11,781 nucleotides of DNA, taken from the NCBI GenBank assembly GCA_030550295.1, contig JAUQPQ010000048.1:1-11781 (forward strand), given 5' to 3'. This DNA is from Chloroflexota bacterium (GTDB lineage Bacteria > Chloroflexota > Dehalococcoidia > SM23-28-2 > HRBIN24). Positions within the stretch are counted from its first letter, which is position 1, and each line of letters starts with the position of its first letter. This document shows, piece after piece, positions 1-6,637 of the stretch. The position numbers and the translations under genes were made by a program. Below the pieces are notes generated by a model. The model did not search any database and was not told the origin of the DNA. It saw nothing but the letters and a program-made list of their open reading frames with translations.

Positions 1-880
1 CTGCCTTCACCACCCTTATTCCTCCCACCGTTACCACGAGGGCAATGGCCAACGCTGTAAGAAGGTCTACCGCAGGCATCACTGCTGCCGCCAACCTACC
101 GGCTTCTATATTGGCCATTAGGTTGTCAGCGTTGATCTGGGCGAAGCGGTTCAGGTTCTCCTGCTCCCGGGTGAGGGCCTGGACCACCCTCACCCCAGAG
201 ACGTTCTCCTGCAAGTTAGCGTTGACCAAGGCGATGGCTTGCCTCACCCGGAGGAAGGCCTGCCGCGCCCTCCTCTGCCAAACGGCCAAGACCAGCACCA
301 TCACCGCCACCACCGCAATGGTCACCGCCGCAAGCAGGGCGTCCTGATAAAAGAGGAAGAAGGTGATCACTCCCAGGCCCAAGAAATCGCTGAGCATGTT
401 CACGATCCCCGCAGCAAGCAGATCCTGGAGGGCAGCTACGTCGTTCTGGACGCGGGACATAGCCCTACCTACTAGCTCCCGGTCTAGAAAAGCTGGCGAG
501 AGGGACATGATGTGCCTGAACAGGGTCATGCGCATGTCGTAAAGGACGCTATGGCCCGCAGATGCCATGGTGGCCTGCTGGAAGTGCTGGGAGGCCCAGC
601 TTACCGCCGCCAACACCACCACCGCCCCAGCAACGGCGAAAACGTGGGGGAGGGGCTTCCCCCTAGCAACTCCATCGATGCCCAGGCCGACAAGCCAAGG
701 CTGGGCATGGAAGGAGAGAGCAGTCACTAAAGTGGCGGAGAGGGCCAAAGCCACCTGCCTGCGATAGGGCCTTAAGAAGGGTAAGAGCCGGCGCACCACA
801 GCATGGTCATAGACCTTCCCTGAGCCCTCCTCGTCCCAAATCCCAGCCCTGTGCCATGGGCCCGAATGCCACCCCATCAT
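1..880 (-). CDS. ABC exporter half-transporter, permease part (partial, 3' end off window)
   Basis: The reading frame is open from 880 to the left edge, giving about 293 residues. It encodes the N-terminal part of a type IV (MsbA/LmrA-like) ABC exporter half-transporter. After a soluble N-terminus (GKVYDHAVVRRLLPFLRPY) come hydrophobic stretches typical of the six-helix membrane domain, for example around ATLVTALSF, VFAVAGAVVVLAAV, LGLGVITFFLF and LLTALAIALVVTV. The coupling-helix region ENVSGVRVVQALTRE is also recognisable. The ATPase domain would lie beyond the window. Two in-frame ATGs (880 and 877) are possible; the first gives an ATGA overlap with the stop of the preceding ABC gene and has GAGGG about 8 bases upstream. 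The tight coupling and matching family argue for a heterodimer with that gene. Substrate is unknown; drugs or lipids are usual. The family call is firm, the substrate is not. Confidence 0.9.
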   Translation of the reverse strand, partial: MMGWHSGPWHRAGIWDEEGSGKVYDHAVVRRLLPFLRPYRRQVALALSATLVTALSFHAQPWLVGLGIDGVARGKPLPHVFAVAGAVVVLAAVSWASQHFQQATMASAGHSVLYDMRMTLFRHIMSLSPAFLDRELVGRAMSRVQNDVAALQDLLAAGIVNMLSDFLGLGVITFFLFYQDALLAAVTIAVVAVMVLVLAVWQRRARQAFLRVRQAIALVNANLQENVSGVRVVQALTREQENLNRFAQINADNLMANIEAGRLAAAVMPAVDLLTALAIALVVTVGGIRVVKA

Positions 881-2688
881 CGCCACAGCCCTCTTCGCAT
901 CCCCATCTGGGCGTCCTTGGGGGAGGGGGTAGCCACCTCCTGCCTGGCCAGGCCAGCGTACATGGCAGCATACACCCCACCACGAGCCAAAAGCTCCCCG
1001 TGCGTCCCCCTCTCCACAATGCGCCCCTCCTTGACGACCAGCACCTGGTGGGCCATCTCCAGCGTGGCCGGACGATGGGCGATGACAAAGGTAGTACGCC
1101 CGCGCATCAGCTCCAGTAGCGCCTCCCAGATGAGGTGCTCTGTCTCGGCATCGACACTGGAAGTGGAATCATCCAAGATAAGGATCCGGGGATCGCGCAA
1201 TATAACACGGGCGATAGCTATGCGCTGCCTCTGCCCTCCCGAAAGGGTGATCCCCCTCTCCCCCACCCAAGTGTTGTAGCCCTCGGGCAGGGTCATGATG
1301 AAGTCGTGAATGCGGGCCGCCTTGGCCGCCCTCTCCACCTCCTCCCAACTGGCCCCAGGCCTCCCATAGGCGATGTTGGCACGAATAGTATCGGAGAAGA
1401 GAAAGATGTCCTGCTGAACCACCCCCACTACCCTCCTTAGGGAGGCGAGGCTGACATCCCTTACATCGATGCCGTCAATGGTAACCCGGCCCTCCGTCAC
1501 ATCGTAGAAGCGGGGTATAAGGTGGACAATGCTGGTCTTACCGCTGCCAGAAGGGCCCACTAGGGCGACTATCTCACCGGGGCGCGCCTCCAAGTCGACG
1601 CCCCTCAGGGCAGGAACCAGGCCATTGTAGGCTAGGTGCACGTTCTCAAAGCGCACATATCCCTTCACATCCCTGAGGACGATTGCCCCTGGCCGCTCTT
1701 TCACCTCCGGCTGGGCATCTAGGATTTCGAATATGCGTTGGGCAGCAGATATCGCCCTGGCGTACAGCCCTACCACCCACCCAAGGGCCCGCACTGGCAT
1801 CTGCATGAGGTTGAGATAGAGGAAAAAGGCAGCCAACTGGCCAGCAGTTAGGGCCCCCTCCCTTACTTGCCATCCCCCTACAGCCAACACGGCACCAGCA
1901 GCCGTTACCCATAACGACGACAACAGAGGCCCGTTGAAGGCCTGGATTAGGCTGGCCCTATAAGCCTCGTTGCGCAGCGCCCACGCCTCTCTCGAGAAGC
2001 GCTCCTCCTCGTACCTCTCCCTTCCAAACACCTTGACCACCCGAAACCCAGACAGGGCCTCTTGGAGGATGGTGGTAAGCCTACCAAGCCTGTCCTGGAT
2101 AGCAAGCCACAGGGGACGGAGAGAACGACTCATCACCACCGAGCGCCAAAAGATGGGGGGGACAAAGGCACAGGCTACCAACGCCAATGGCCAGCTTACC
2201 GCCAGCATAAGGCCTAGCACCGCCAAGGGCATGAGGGCAAGATAGCTAAGACGCAGCACCCCAAAATTTATAAAGAGTCTAGCCGCCTCCACATCTTGGG
2301 TAGCCCTGGACATGAGCTGGCCCGTCTGAACGCGGTCATGGAAGGAGAAGGAGAGGCGTTGAAAGGCATCGTAAAGGCGGTTACGAATGTCATAGGCCAG
2401 CTTTTGGGCCGTCCACTCGGCCATGTATTGCTGTCCATAGGCAAAGAGCCCCCGCATCGCCCCTGCCCCTAATATCGCCAGAGCGGCCACCCCAAGGGTA
2501 TGCCAGCGCGCACCCACCTCTACTCCCTGAGGGCCTATGCGAACCCCTAGCCCTGCATCGATGGCCCACTCTACTAGGCGTGGCATGGCCAGCCCGAAGG
2601 CTGCGGTACCCAAAATGCAGATACCCGTCACCACAATGCCCGGCCAGTGGGGACGCAACATGGCGACAAGGCGCAGTAGGTGTCTCAT
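877..2688 (-). CDS. ABC exporter half-transporter with degenerate Walker B glutamate
   Basis: This is a complete fused permease-ATPase half-transporter of about 603 residues, the usual length for MsbA/LmrA/BmrC-type exporters. The first ~310 residues form the membrane domain and the rest the nucleotide-binding domain. Visible motifs (numbered from the ATG at 2688) are Walker A GPSGSGKTS around 378-386 with K384, a Q-loop (VVQQD), signature LSGGQ 482-486, Walker B ILILDDSTSSVD with D506, and the H-loop His538. The residue after the Walker B Asp is Asp507 rather than the catalytic Glu. In the family this marks the degenerate-site subunit of heterodimeric exporters such as BmrCD or TM287/288, which fits the adjacent second ABC gene. 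A GTG at 2709 would add seven residues, but it has no ribosome-binding site and lies upstream of the likely -10 box, so ATG 2688 is preferred. It acts in the cytoplasmic membrane; the substrate is unknown. Confidence 0.95.
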   Translation of the reverse strand: MRHLLRLVAMLRPHWPGIVVTGICILGTAAFGLAMPRLVEWAIDAGLGVRIGPQGVEVGARWHTLGVAALAILGAGAMRGLFAYGQQYMAEWTAQKLAYDIRNRLYDAFQRLSFSFHDRVQTGQLMSRATQDVEAARLFINFGVLRLSYLALMPLAVLGLMLAVSWPLALVACAFVPPIFWRSVVMSRSLRPLWLAIQDRLGRLTTILQEALSGFRVVKVFGRERYEEERFSREAWALRNEAYRASLIQAFNGPLLSSLWVTAAGAVLAVGGWQVREGALTAGQLAAFFLYLNLMQMPVRALGWVVGLYARAISAAQRIFEILDAQPEVKERPGAIVLRDVKGYVRFENVHLAYNGLVPALRGVDLEARPGEIVALVGPSGSGKTSIVHLIPRFYDVTEGRVTIDGIDVRDVSLASLRRVVGVVQQDIFLFSDTIRANIAYGRPGASWEEVERAAKAARIHDFIMTLPEGYNTWVGERGITLSGGQRQRIAIARVILRDPRILILDDSTSSVDAETEHLIWEALLELMRGRTTFVIAHRPATLEMAHQVLVVKEGRIVERGTHGELLARGGVYAAMYAGLARQEVATPSPKDAQMGMRRGLWR

Positions 2689-2699
2689 GGCCTGCCCCC

Positions 2700-2728
2700 A
2701 TTGTAGCACCCTTTTACGTGCACGTCAG
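2700..2728 (-). promoter_or_regulatory. Candidate promoter for the ABC exporter pair
   Basis: On the minus strand CTGACG (2728-2723) and TACAAT (2705-2700) are separated by 17 bases, matching four of six and five of six consensus positions of a housekeeping sigma promoter. The -10 box ends 11 bases before the preferred ATG at 2688, so the leader would be only a few bases long. The prediction is by eye; no transcript data support it. Confidence 0.45.
2716..2725. promoter_or_regulatory. Perfect 10-bp palindrome between divergent genes
   Basis: ACGTGCACGT is a perfect inverted repeat in the short divergent intergenic region. It lies in the -35/-10 spacer of the leftward promoter and just upstream of the rightward -10-like box. 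This is a good place for an operator that controls both directions, but no regulator gene is adjacent and the repeat is short enough to arise by chance. Confidence 0.3.
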
Positions 2729-2729
2729 G

Positions 2730-2736
2730 TTAAAAT
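2730..2736 (+). promoter_or_regulatory. Candidate -10 box (TTAAAAT) for the rimI-like gene
   Basis: TTAAAAT ends 9 bases before the ATG at 2746. No convincing -35 is visible 16-18 bases upstream. If it is used, transcription would start at or next to the start codon and the GGAG at 2737-2740 would lie outside the mRNA. The same GGTTAAAAT word sits at the same distance before the acyltransferase gene at 4422. Confidence 0.4.
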
Positions 2737-2745
2737 GGAGCCGGT

Positions 2746-3372
2746 ATGGAAAGAGCGTGTCGGTTGGTCCGCCCCCTGGCCGATACCGATCTGGAGGCCG
2801 TATGGGAGATCGAGCGGGAGTCCTTCCCTAATCAGCGCCCCACACCTCAACGAGAATTTTTCTCGCCCGTAAGTCGCTACCTTGCTGCTTCAGAGCTGCA
2901 TCTGGAGGGCGTTTGGGGCCTCCAAGGCCAGAAGGTACCAACCCCTGTCCGGGAGAAAGTGGTGGGCTACATTGGCATGTGGCTGATGGGGCCAGAGGCG
3001 CACATAGTGGCCTTAGCAGTGGCCCTCCCTTGGCGAAGGAAGGGTTTTGGGCAGCTCCTCCTCATGACCGCCCTGCAGATGGCAGCCTCCCTTGGCAAGG
3101 AAGAAGCGGTCCTGGAGTGTCGTGTCTCCAATCTTCCTGCCCTCTCCCTGTATGAAAAATTGGGATTCCGCAAGGCAGGAGTAAGGGCACGATACTACTC
3201 TGACAACCAGGAAGATGCTTACATTATGGTGCGAGACTCTTTAGGGACTAGGCAGTTCTGGGAGTCGATGCGTAAGTGGGAGGACGAGTACCTTAATCGG
3301 TGGGGGCCTTGGCAAGCTTACGTCAATTTAGGAGCACGAGGCTATGGTAGCGCCCAAGATAGCTATAGGTAA
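2746..3372 (+). CDS. rimI: GNAT N-acetyltransferase, RimI-like
   Basis: This is a GNAT-fold acetyltransferase of 208 residues that most resembles RimI, which acetylates the N-terminal amine of ribosomal protein S18 and sometimes other proteins using acetyl-CoA. The acetyl-CoA-binding loop is R97-R-K-G100-F-G102 following the V-A-L-A-V-A-L strand. The C-terminal signature LECRVSNLPALSLYEKLGF (122-140) is characteristic of RimI, with Glu124 and Tyr136 at positions that correspond to the proposed catalytic Glu and Tyr of E. coli RimI. The protein is longer than the usual ~150 residues: there is an insertion around 55-72 before the VVGYIGMW strand and a Trp-rich C-terminal extension from about 167. 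It diverges from the ABC exporter genes and overlaps the next small gene by 29 bases, suggesting translational coupling. The GNAT call is firm; the S18 target is inferred. Confidence 0.85.
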   Translation: MERACRLVRPLADTDLEAVWEIERESFPNQRPTPQREFFSPVSRYLAASELHLEGVWGLQGQKVPTPVREKVVGYIGMWLMGPEAHIVALAVALPWRRKGFGQLLLMTALQMAASLGKEEAVLECRVSNLPALSLYEKLGFRKAGVRARYYSDNQEDAYIMVRDSLGTRQFWESMRKWEDEYLNRWGPWQAYVNLGARGYGSAQDSYR

Positions 3373-3652
3373 GCTAAAAAAGCAATTGGGCATGGTGCCC
3401 TGGCTGAGGGGGCGGGGCCCCTTGTCCTATCACTATGGGCAATGGGTGGACGCCACTTACCACGTCCTGGTGACCCTTTTTGGCGAAGGGTCGGAAGAGG
3501 CCAGGGGTTTCCTAGAGATAGTAGGTATAGGGGCAGAGGAGCGAGGTTGGGGTGTGCCTATTTCCCCTAATCACCCCTGGGGGCTGCATGCCCGCCTGGA
3601 TCGAGCCGAGGCGTACCTATCTGCGCTAGTGAAGAGGCTGGAGAAGGCCTAA
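3344..3652 (+). CDS. Unrecognised 102-residue protein, coupled to the rimI-like gene
   Basis: I do not recognise this family. The frame begins inside the end of the acetyltransferase gene (29-bp overlap) and has AGGAG at 3330-3334, 9 bases before the ATG, which supports this start over the in-frame ATG at 3392. The product is soluble and mixed alpha/beta in appearance, with a basic N-terminus (KIAIGKLKKQLG), a Tyr/His/Trp-rich middle (GPLSYHYGQWVDATYHVL) and a helical, charged C-terminus ending LVKRLEKA. There is no signal peptide or membrane segment. Its stop codon overlaps the stop of the convergent kinase-like gene by 4 bases. Coding character is supported by fit between the flanking genes and a good ribosome-binding site; an overpredicted frame is possible but unlikely, since removing it would leave about 280 bases empty in an otherwise packed region. 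Confidence 0.65.
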   Translation: MVAPKIAIGKLKKQLGMVPWLRGRGPLSYHYGQWVDATYHVLVTLFGEGSEEARGFLEIVGIGAEERGWGVPISPNHPWGLHARLDRAEAYLSALVKRLEKA

Positions 3653-4347
3653 TCTACCGCCTCAGCGATCATCGCTACTGCCTTCGCCACCGCCTCTAGG
3701 GGCAGGCGAGATGTATCTACAGTAAGGTGGTACCTCGTAGGATCGTCGGGGTCCACCTTCCAGTAGCGTCGATAGAAGAGTATGCGCCCCCTCTCTGATT
3801 GCTGGAAGGAGGGCAAGGCCTCTGCAACGCTCATGCCTTCCCTAGCAGCGAAGCGCTGCAGGGAGATCTCCCTAGGTGCTATAGTCAAGAGGTGCAAGGC
3901 CCCAGGGAAGCCTTGGAGGATCATATGACTTCCCCGCCCCAAGATGACCACACGGCCTCGCTCAGCCAGCTCTCGCACAACGCCCGAGAGGACCTCAACG
4001 TATCTCTCCTCTGGGAACTCCTTCCCTTCTTCCGATCTGGCCGCTATATCTGAGTAGGGGCCGTAGAGTATAAGCTCTAACCCAGGCCCTCCTGCCCCTG
4101 GATCTATCCCTAGAAGGGCTCCCCTCTCCAGAAAGCGGCGCATGATAAGGGCTAGGCGCTCCCTAAGGCCCAGGCAGCGTTCGTCGCGCTGGGCCAGTTC
4201 TTCCACCCCCACCCCTAAGCGTTGGGCAGCATCAGCCAAGATCTCGCGGTCCACCAGGTCGAACCCTAAGAGCTGGGCCACAAGCTGGCTAAGTTCCCTC
4301 GCCCCGCTGCCCGGAGCCCCTGAAACGGTGACGACCCTAGCACCCAT
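3649..4347 (-). CDS. Cytidylate kinase-like family protein (AAK_1/PF13189 type)
   Basis: The 232-residue product resembles the cytidylate-kinase-like P-loop family, distinct from true Cmk. The N-terminus carries the family's modified P-loop (SGAPGSGARE, about 9-18), where an Arg-Glu pair replaces the usual Lys-Ser/Thr, followed by LLGFDLVDREIL, matching the family's conserved DRE. GRGSH (137-141) and the late YHLTVDTSRLP stretch (206-216) are also typical. A Gly/Pro-rich insertion near 80-90 is unusual. Family members are predicted nucleotide-binding kinases of uncertain substrate, so CMP should not be assumed. The ATG at 4347 is chosen because the upstream TTG at 4362 overlaps the probable -10 box TACATT. 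The gene converges with the preceding plus-strand gene and diverges from the acyltransferase gene. Confidence 0.8.
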   Translation of the reverse strand: MGARVVTVSGAPGSGARELSQLVAQLLGFDLVDREILADAAQRLGVGVEELAQRDERCLGLRERLALIMRRFLERGALLGIDPGAGGPGLELILYGPYSDIAARSEEGKEFPEERYVEVLSGVVRELAERGRVVILGRGSHMILQGFPGALHLLTIAPREISLQRFAAREGMSVAEALPSFQQSERGRILFYRRYWKVDPDDPTRYHLTVDTSRLPLEAVAKAVAMIAEAVD

Positions 4348-4360
4348 AGCTTTTTTGAGC

Positions 4361-4366
4361 AATGTA
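4361..4366 (-). promoter_or_regulatory. Candidate -10 box (TACATT) for the cytidylate-kinase-like gene
   Basis: TACATT on the minus strand ends 13 bases before the ATG at 4347. No Shine-Dalgarno sequence is visible in the A-rich stretch between them, and the -35 region is weak. The placement fits the short-leader pattern seen before other genes here. Confidence 0.3.
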
Positions 4367-4405
4367 AGGATACTGCAAAGATGGGGCCAAGGGAAGGGTA
4401 GTGGG

Positions 4406-4412
4406 TTAAAAT
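4406..4412 (+). promoter_or_regulatory. Candidate -10 box (TTAAAAT) for the acyltransferase operon
   Basis: GGTTAAAATTGG lies 9 bases before the ATG at 4422, the same spacing and nearly the same word as upstream of the rimI-like gene. No -35 element is evident. The purine run GGAAAGGG touching the ATG is too close for a normal Shine-Dalgarno interaction, which favours leaderless or near-leaderless initiation. Confidence 0.4.
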
Positions 4413-4421
4413 TGGAAAGGG

Positions 4422-5207
4422 ATGAGCAAAACAGCCTCCTACCGCCTGCCCTACCGGTACATTGGCAAGTTCCTGATAGCCATGGCCCTAGGAAGGGAAA
4501 GAGAAGTAGGAGAGGACGCCGCTTCTGTCCTGGCTGCTGCCGGCTTGCCCTATAGGGTGGAAGGGCAAGAAAACGTACCCACCGAGGGCCCCTTCGCCCT
4601 TATCGCCAACCATTACGAGCGCCCAGGCCTGAAAGTGTTTTGGGGAGGAATGGTCCTTACAGCAGCAGTATGGTCGCGCATAGGCAGATCGCCCCGGTGG
4701 CTGATGACTAGCGAATGGTACGGGTTCCGCCTCGGCTTTATACCGGTGCCGGTGGCCCTACTCCGGTGGCTCTTCCGCCGCCTAGCCGATGTCTACCGGC
4801 TCATCATCGTCCCTAGGGCGACGGAGAGGGCCATGGGGAGGGCAGCCGCCCTTAGGGCCATCCTGCAGGCGGCCCATGAAGGCAGCCCCATCGCCTTCTT
4901 CCCTGAAGGGATAGGAACAGGAAGCCTAGTAAGGCCCCCAGAAGCAGTGGGGCTCCTCCTTTTGGCCTTGGCCGAAAAGGGGGTGCCCACCATACCCGCC
5001 GCCCTGTACGAAGAGGACGATAGGCTGGTGGCCCGAATAGGTAGACCACTCCTGTTAAAGGCCGAGGACAGACACCAGGGGAATAGCTTCGCTAAGGCCC
5101 GAGACGAGGCGATGCTTGCCATTGGCCGCCTGCTGCCACCCCATCTGTGGGGGGAATACGCTATGGACTTGAAGGCGGCCCTAGAGCGAGGGGGGCAATT
5201 CACGTAG
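4422..5207 (+). CDS. PlsC-like lysophospholipid acyltransferase with altered motif I
   Basis: The 261-residue product resembles the PlsC/1-acylglycerol-3-phosphate acyltransferase superfamily, which moves acyl groups onto lysophospholipids or glycerolipid precursors at the inner membrane. Motif III is clear (FFPEGIGTGS, FPEG at 160-163) and is followed by the usual VPTIPAALY strand. The motif I region is ANHYERPGL: His64 is present, but the Asp expected in H-X4-D is Gly69. The block GFIPVP (105-110) matches motif II, in which the basic residue is also lacking. A hydrophobic segment near 73-85 may associate with the membrane. The gene lies 5 bases before a GPH-family symporter gene, so the two are probably one operon. 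Superfamily membership is well supported; substrate and full catalytic competence are not. Confidence 0.8.
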   Translation: MSKTASYRLPYRYIGKFLIAMALGREREVGEDAASVLAAAGLPYRVEGQENVPTEGPFALIANHYERPGLKVFWGGMVLTAAVWSRIGRSPRWLMTSEWYGFRLGFIPVPVALLRWLFRRLADVYRLIIVPRATERAMGRAAALRAILQAAHEGSPIAFFPEGIGTGSLVRPPEAVGLLLLALAEKGVPTIPAALYEEDDRLVARIGRPLLLKAEDRHQGNSFAKARDEAMLAIGRLLPPHLWGEYAMDLKAALERGGQFT

Positions 5208-5212
5208 GCCCC

Positions 5213-6637
5213 ATGGCGACGTCTTTGCCCTCTCTGCCCAGGTTCAACCGGTTGCTGTACGCTTCGGCCAGCTTCGGGGGGAACGTCCTCTCCCGCTCTC
5301 GCGACTTATGGCTCATTTACTTCTATGCCCCCCCATCTGAGGCAGACATCCCCAAACGGGTGCCCCTCTTAGCCCTGGGAGCCCTTCTGCTCGCCTCCCG
5401 GATCATAGAGGCCCTTGACGATCCTCTCATCGGATGGTGGAGCGATCGAACGCGCAGCCGCTGGGGGAGGCGCATTCCCTTTGTACTCTTTTCCACCCCC
5501 TTCTATGCCCTCTTCGCCTTTCTCCTTTGGACCCCTCCCGAACCGAAGGAGGGGGCGCTGAACGCCGCTTATCTATTTATCACGCTGGAAGCTTTTCACC
5601 TGTTCAGCACCCTTTCAGGCGGGCCTTTCGAGTCCCTCCTACCCGAGATAGCACCGAGGTCTGAAGACCGGGTAAGCATTGTGACCTGGCAGGTGTTCTT
5701 TGGCACGGTAGGGGCCTTTGTCGCCTTGGTGATTAGCGGCATCATCGTTGACACGTTGGGTTTCCAGGCGATGGGGCTAATAATGGCCGTCCTGGCCTTC
5801 GTCTCCCGGTATTTGGGCCTGGTGGGGGCCTGGAAGCATGCCCGTCGGGACGTGGAGCCGGTGCGAGTAGACTTCTGGGGTGCGGTGCGATCTTGCCTAG
5901 CCAACGACCAGTTCCGAGTCTTCTTGCCCACCTTCATCATGTTCAACATGGCCATAAGCATGCTCACCGCGACTTTGCCATATTGGGCAACAGCGGTTCT
6001 CATGAAGGGGCACAGGCCTGACATCGCCCGCCTAGAGGCAGGGCACGAACTGGTGATACAGGTAGGTCCCCTGGAGTTGGAGGCTGGGGTGGGCACAGCG
6101 GTAGGCCTTCTCACAGGGGCAGCCATATTGGTAGTCCTCCTGTCGCTGCCCCTGGTGTACCGGTTGGCCCTGTGGCGGGGCAAGGCCTGGGTATACTCGG
6201 CAGCCATGCTCTTAGGAGGGATATACCTGCCGTGGCTAGCTTTCATGGGGTTCATACCAGGCATAAACGTCTTCCTGCAGGCGGTCATCATGGTGGCTAT
6301 CGTGGGCTTGCCTATGACGGCCGTCTACACCTTCCCCAACGCCATTCAGGCAGACATCATCGATTACGATGCCCTGCAGACAGGAGAAAGAAGGGAGGCT
6401 ATCTATTACGCCACTCAGGCGACCTTAGAGAAGATCGCTGCTGCCACCTTCCCGGCCATCTTGGCTGCCCTCCTGACTCTAGGCTCTACGGCCGAAAACC
6501 CCACTGGGATAAGGATGGTGGCAGTGGCGGCAGGAGTGATCTCCCTTTTGGGGTGGGTGACTTTTCGAGGCTATTGGCTCCCAGACCAAGTCACTCCTGA
6601 GACGGTGACGCCACCCCTGTTGGGGAGGGCGAAGTAA
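5213..6637 (+). CDS. GPH/MFS_2 family sodium-coupled symporter
   Basis: This is a polytopic membrane protein of 474 residues with about twelve hydrophobic segments. The signature of the glycoside-pentoside-hexuronide:cation symporter family is clear: D69-D-P-L-I-G-W-W followed by SDRTRSRWGRR (77-87) between helices 2 and 3. The late-protein block QADIIDYDALQTGERREA is the family's other hallmark. Members co-transport sugars with Na+ or H+, and the wider MFS_2 group includes the animal lysophosphatidylcholine carrier MFSD2A. The ATG at 5213 is chosen because it lies 5 bases after the acyltransferase stop and the protein then begins at the family's usual position; the ribosome-binding site is weak (TAGG, 4 bases before). 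The 3' end overlaps the convergent membrane-protein gene by 47 bases. The family is secure. The substrate is unknown: a sugar is the default, while a lipid is suggested by the neighbour. Confidence 0.9.
   Translation: MATSLPSLPRFNRLLYASASFGGNVLSRSRDLWLIYFYAPPSEADIPKRVPLLALGALLLASRIIEALDDPLIGWWSDRTRSRWGRRIPFVLFSTPFYALFAFLLWTPPEPKEGALNAAYLFITLEAFHLFSTLSGGPFESLLPEIAPRSEDRVSIVTWQVFFGTVGAFVALVISGIIVDTLGFQAMGLIMAVLAFVSRYLGLVGAWKHARRDVEPVRVDFWGAVRSCLANDQFRVFLPTFIMFNMAISMLTATLPYWATAVLMKGHRPDIARLEAGHELVIQVGPLELEAGVGTAVGLLTGAAILVVLLSLPLVYRLALWRGKAWVYSAAMLLGGIYLPWLAFMGFIPGINVFLQAVIMVAIVGLPMTAVYTFPNAIQADIIDYDALQTGERREAIYYATQATLEKIAAATFPAILAALLTLGSTAENPTGIRMVAVAAGVISLLGWVTFRGYWLPDQVTPETVTPPLLGRAK

Noticed and set aside
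45..347. Plus-strand reading frames at 45-347 and 239-475
   Set aside because: They are antisense to the partial ABC permease, whose minus-strand frame is open and gives a clear family match.
3649..4347. Missing P-loop Lys in the cytidylate-kinase-like protein as a lesion
   Set aside because: The GSGxRE form is normal in this kinase-like family, so it is not evidence of inactivation.
5596..6291. 231-residue minus-strand frame opposite the symporter
   Set aside because: Composition is that of an antisense shadow (Met, Arg, Thr and Pro rich, no domain), while the plus strand encodes a clear GPH transporter.
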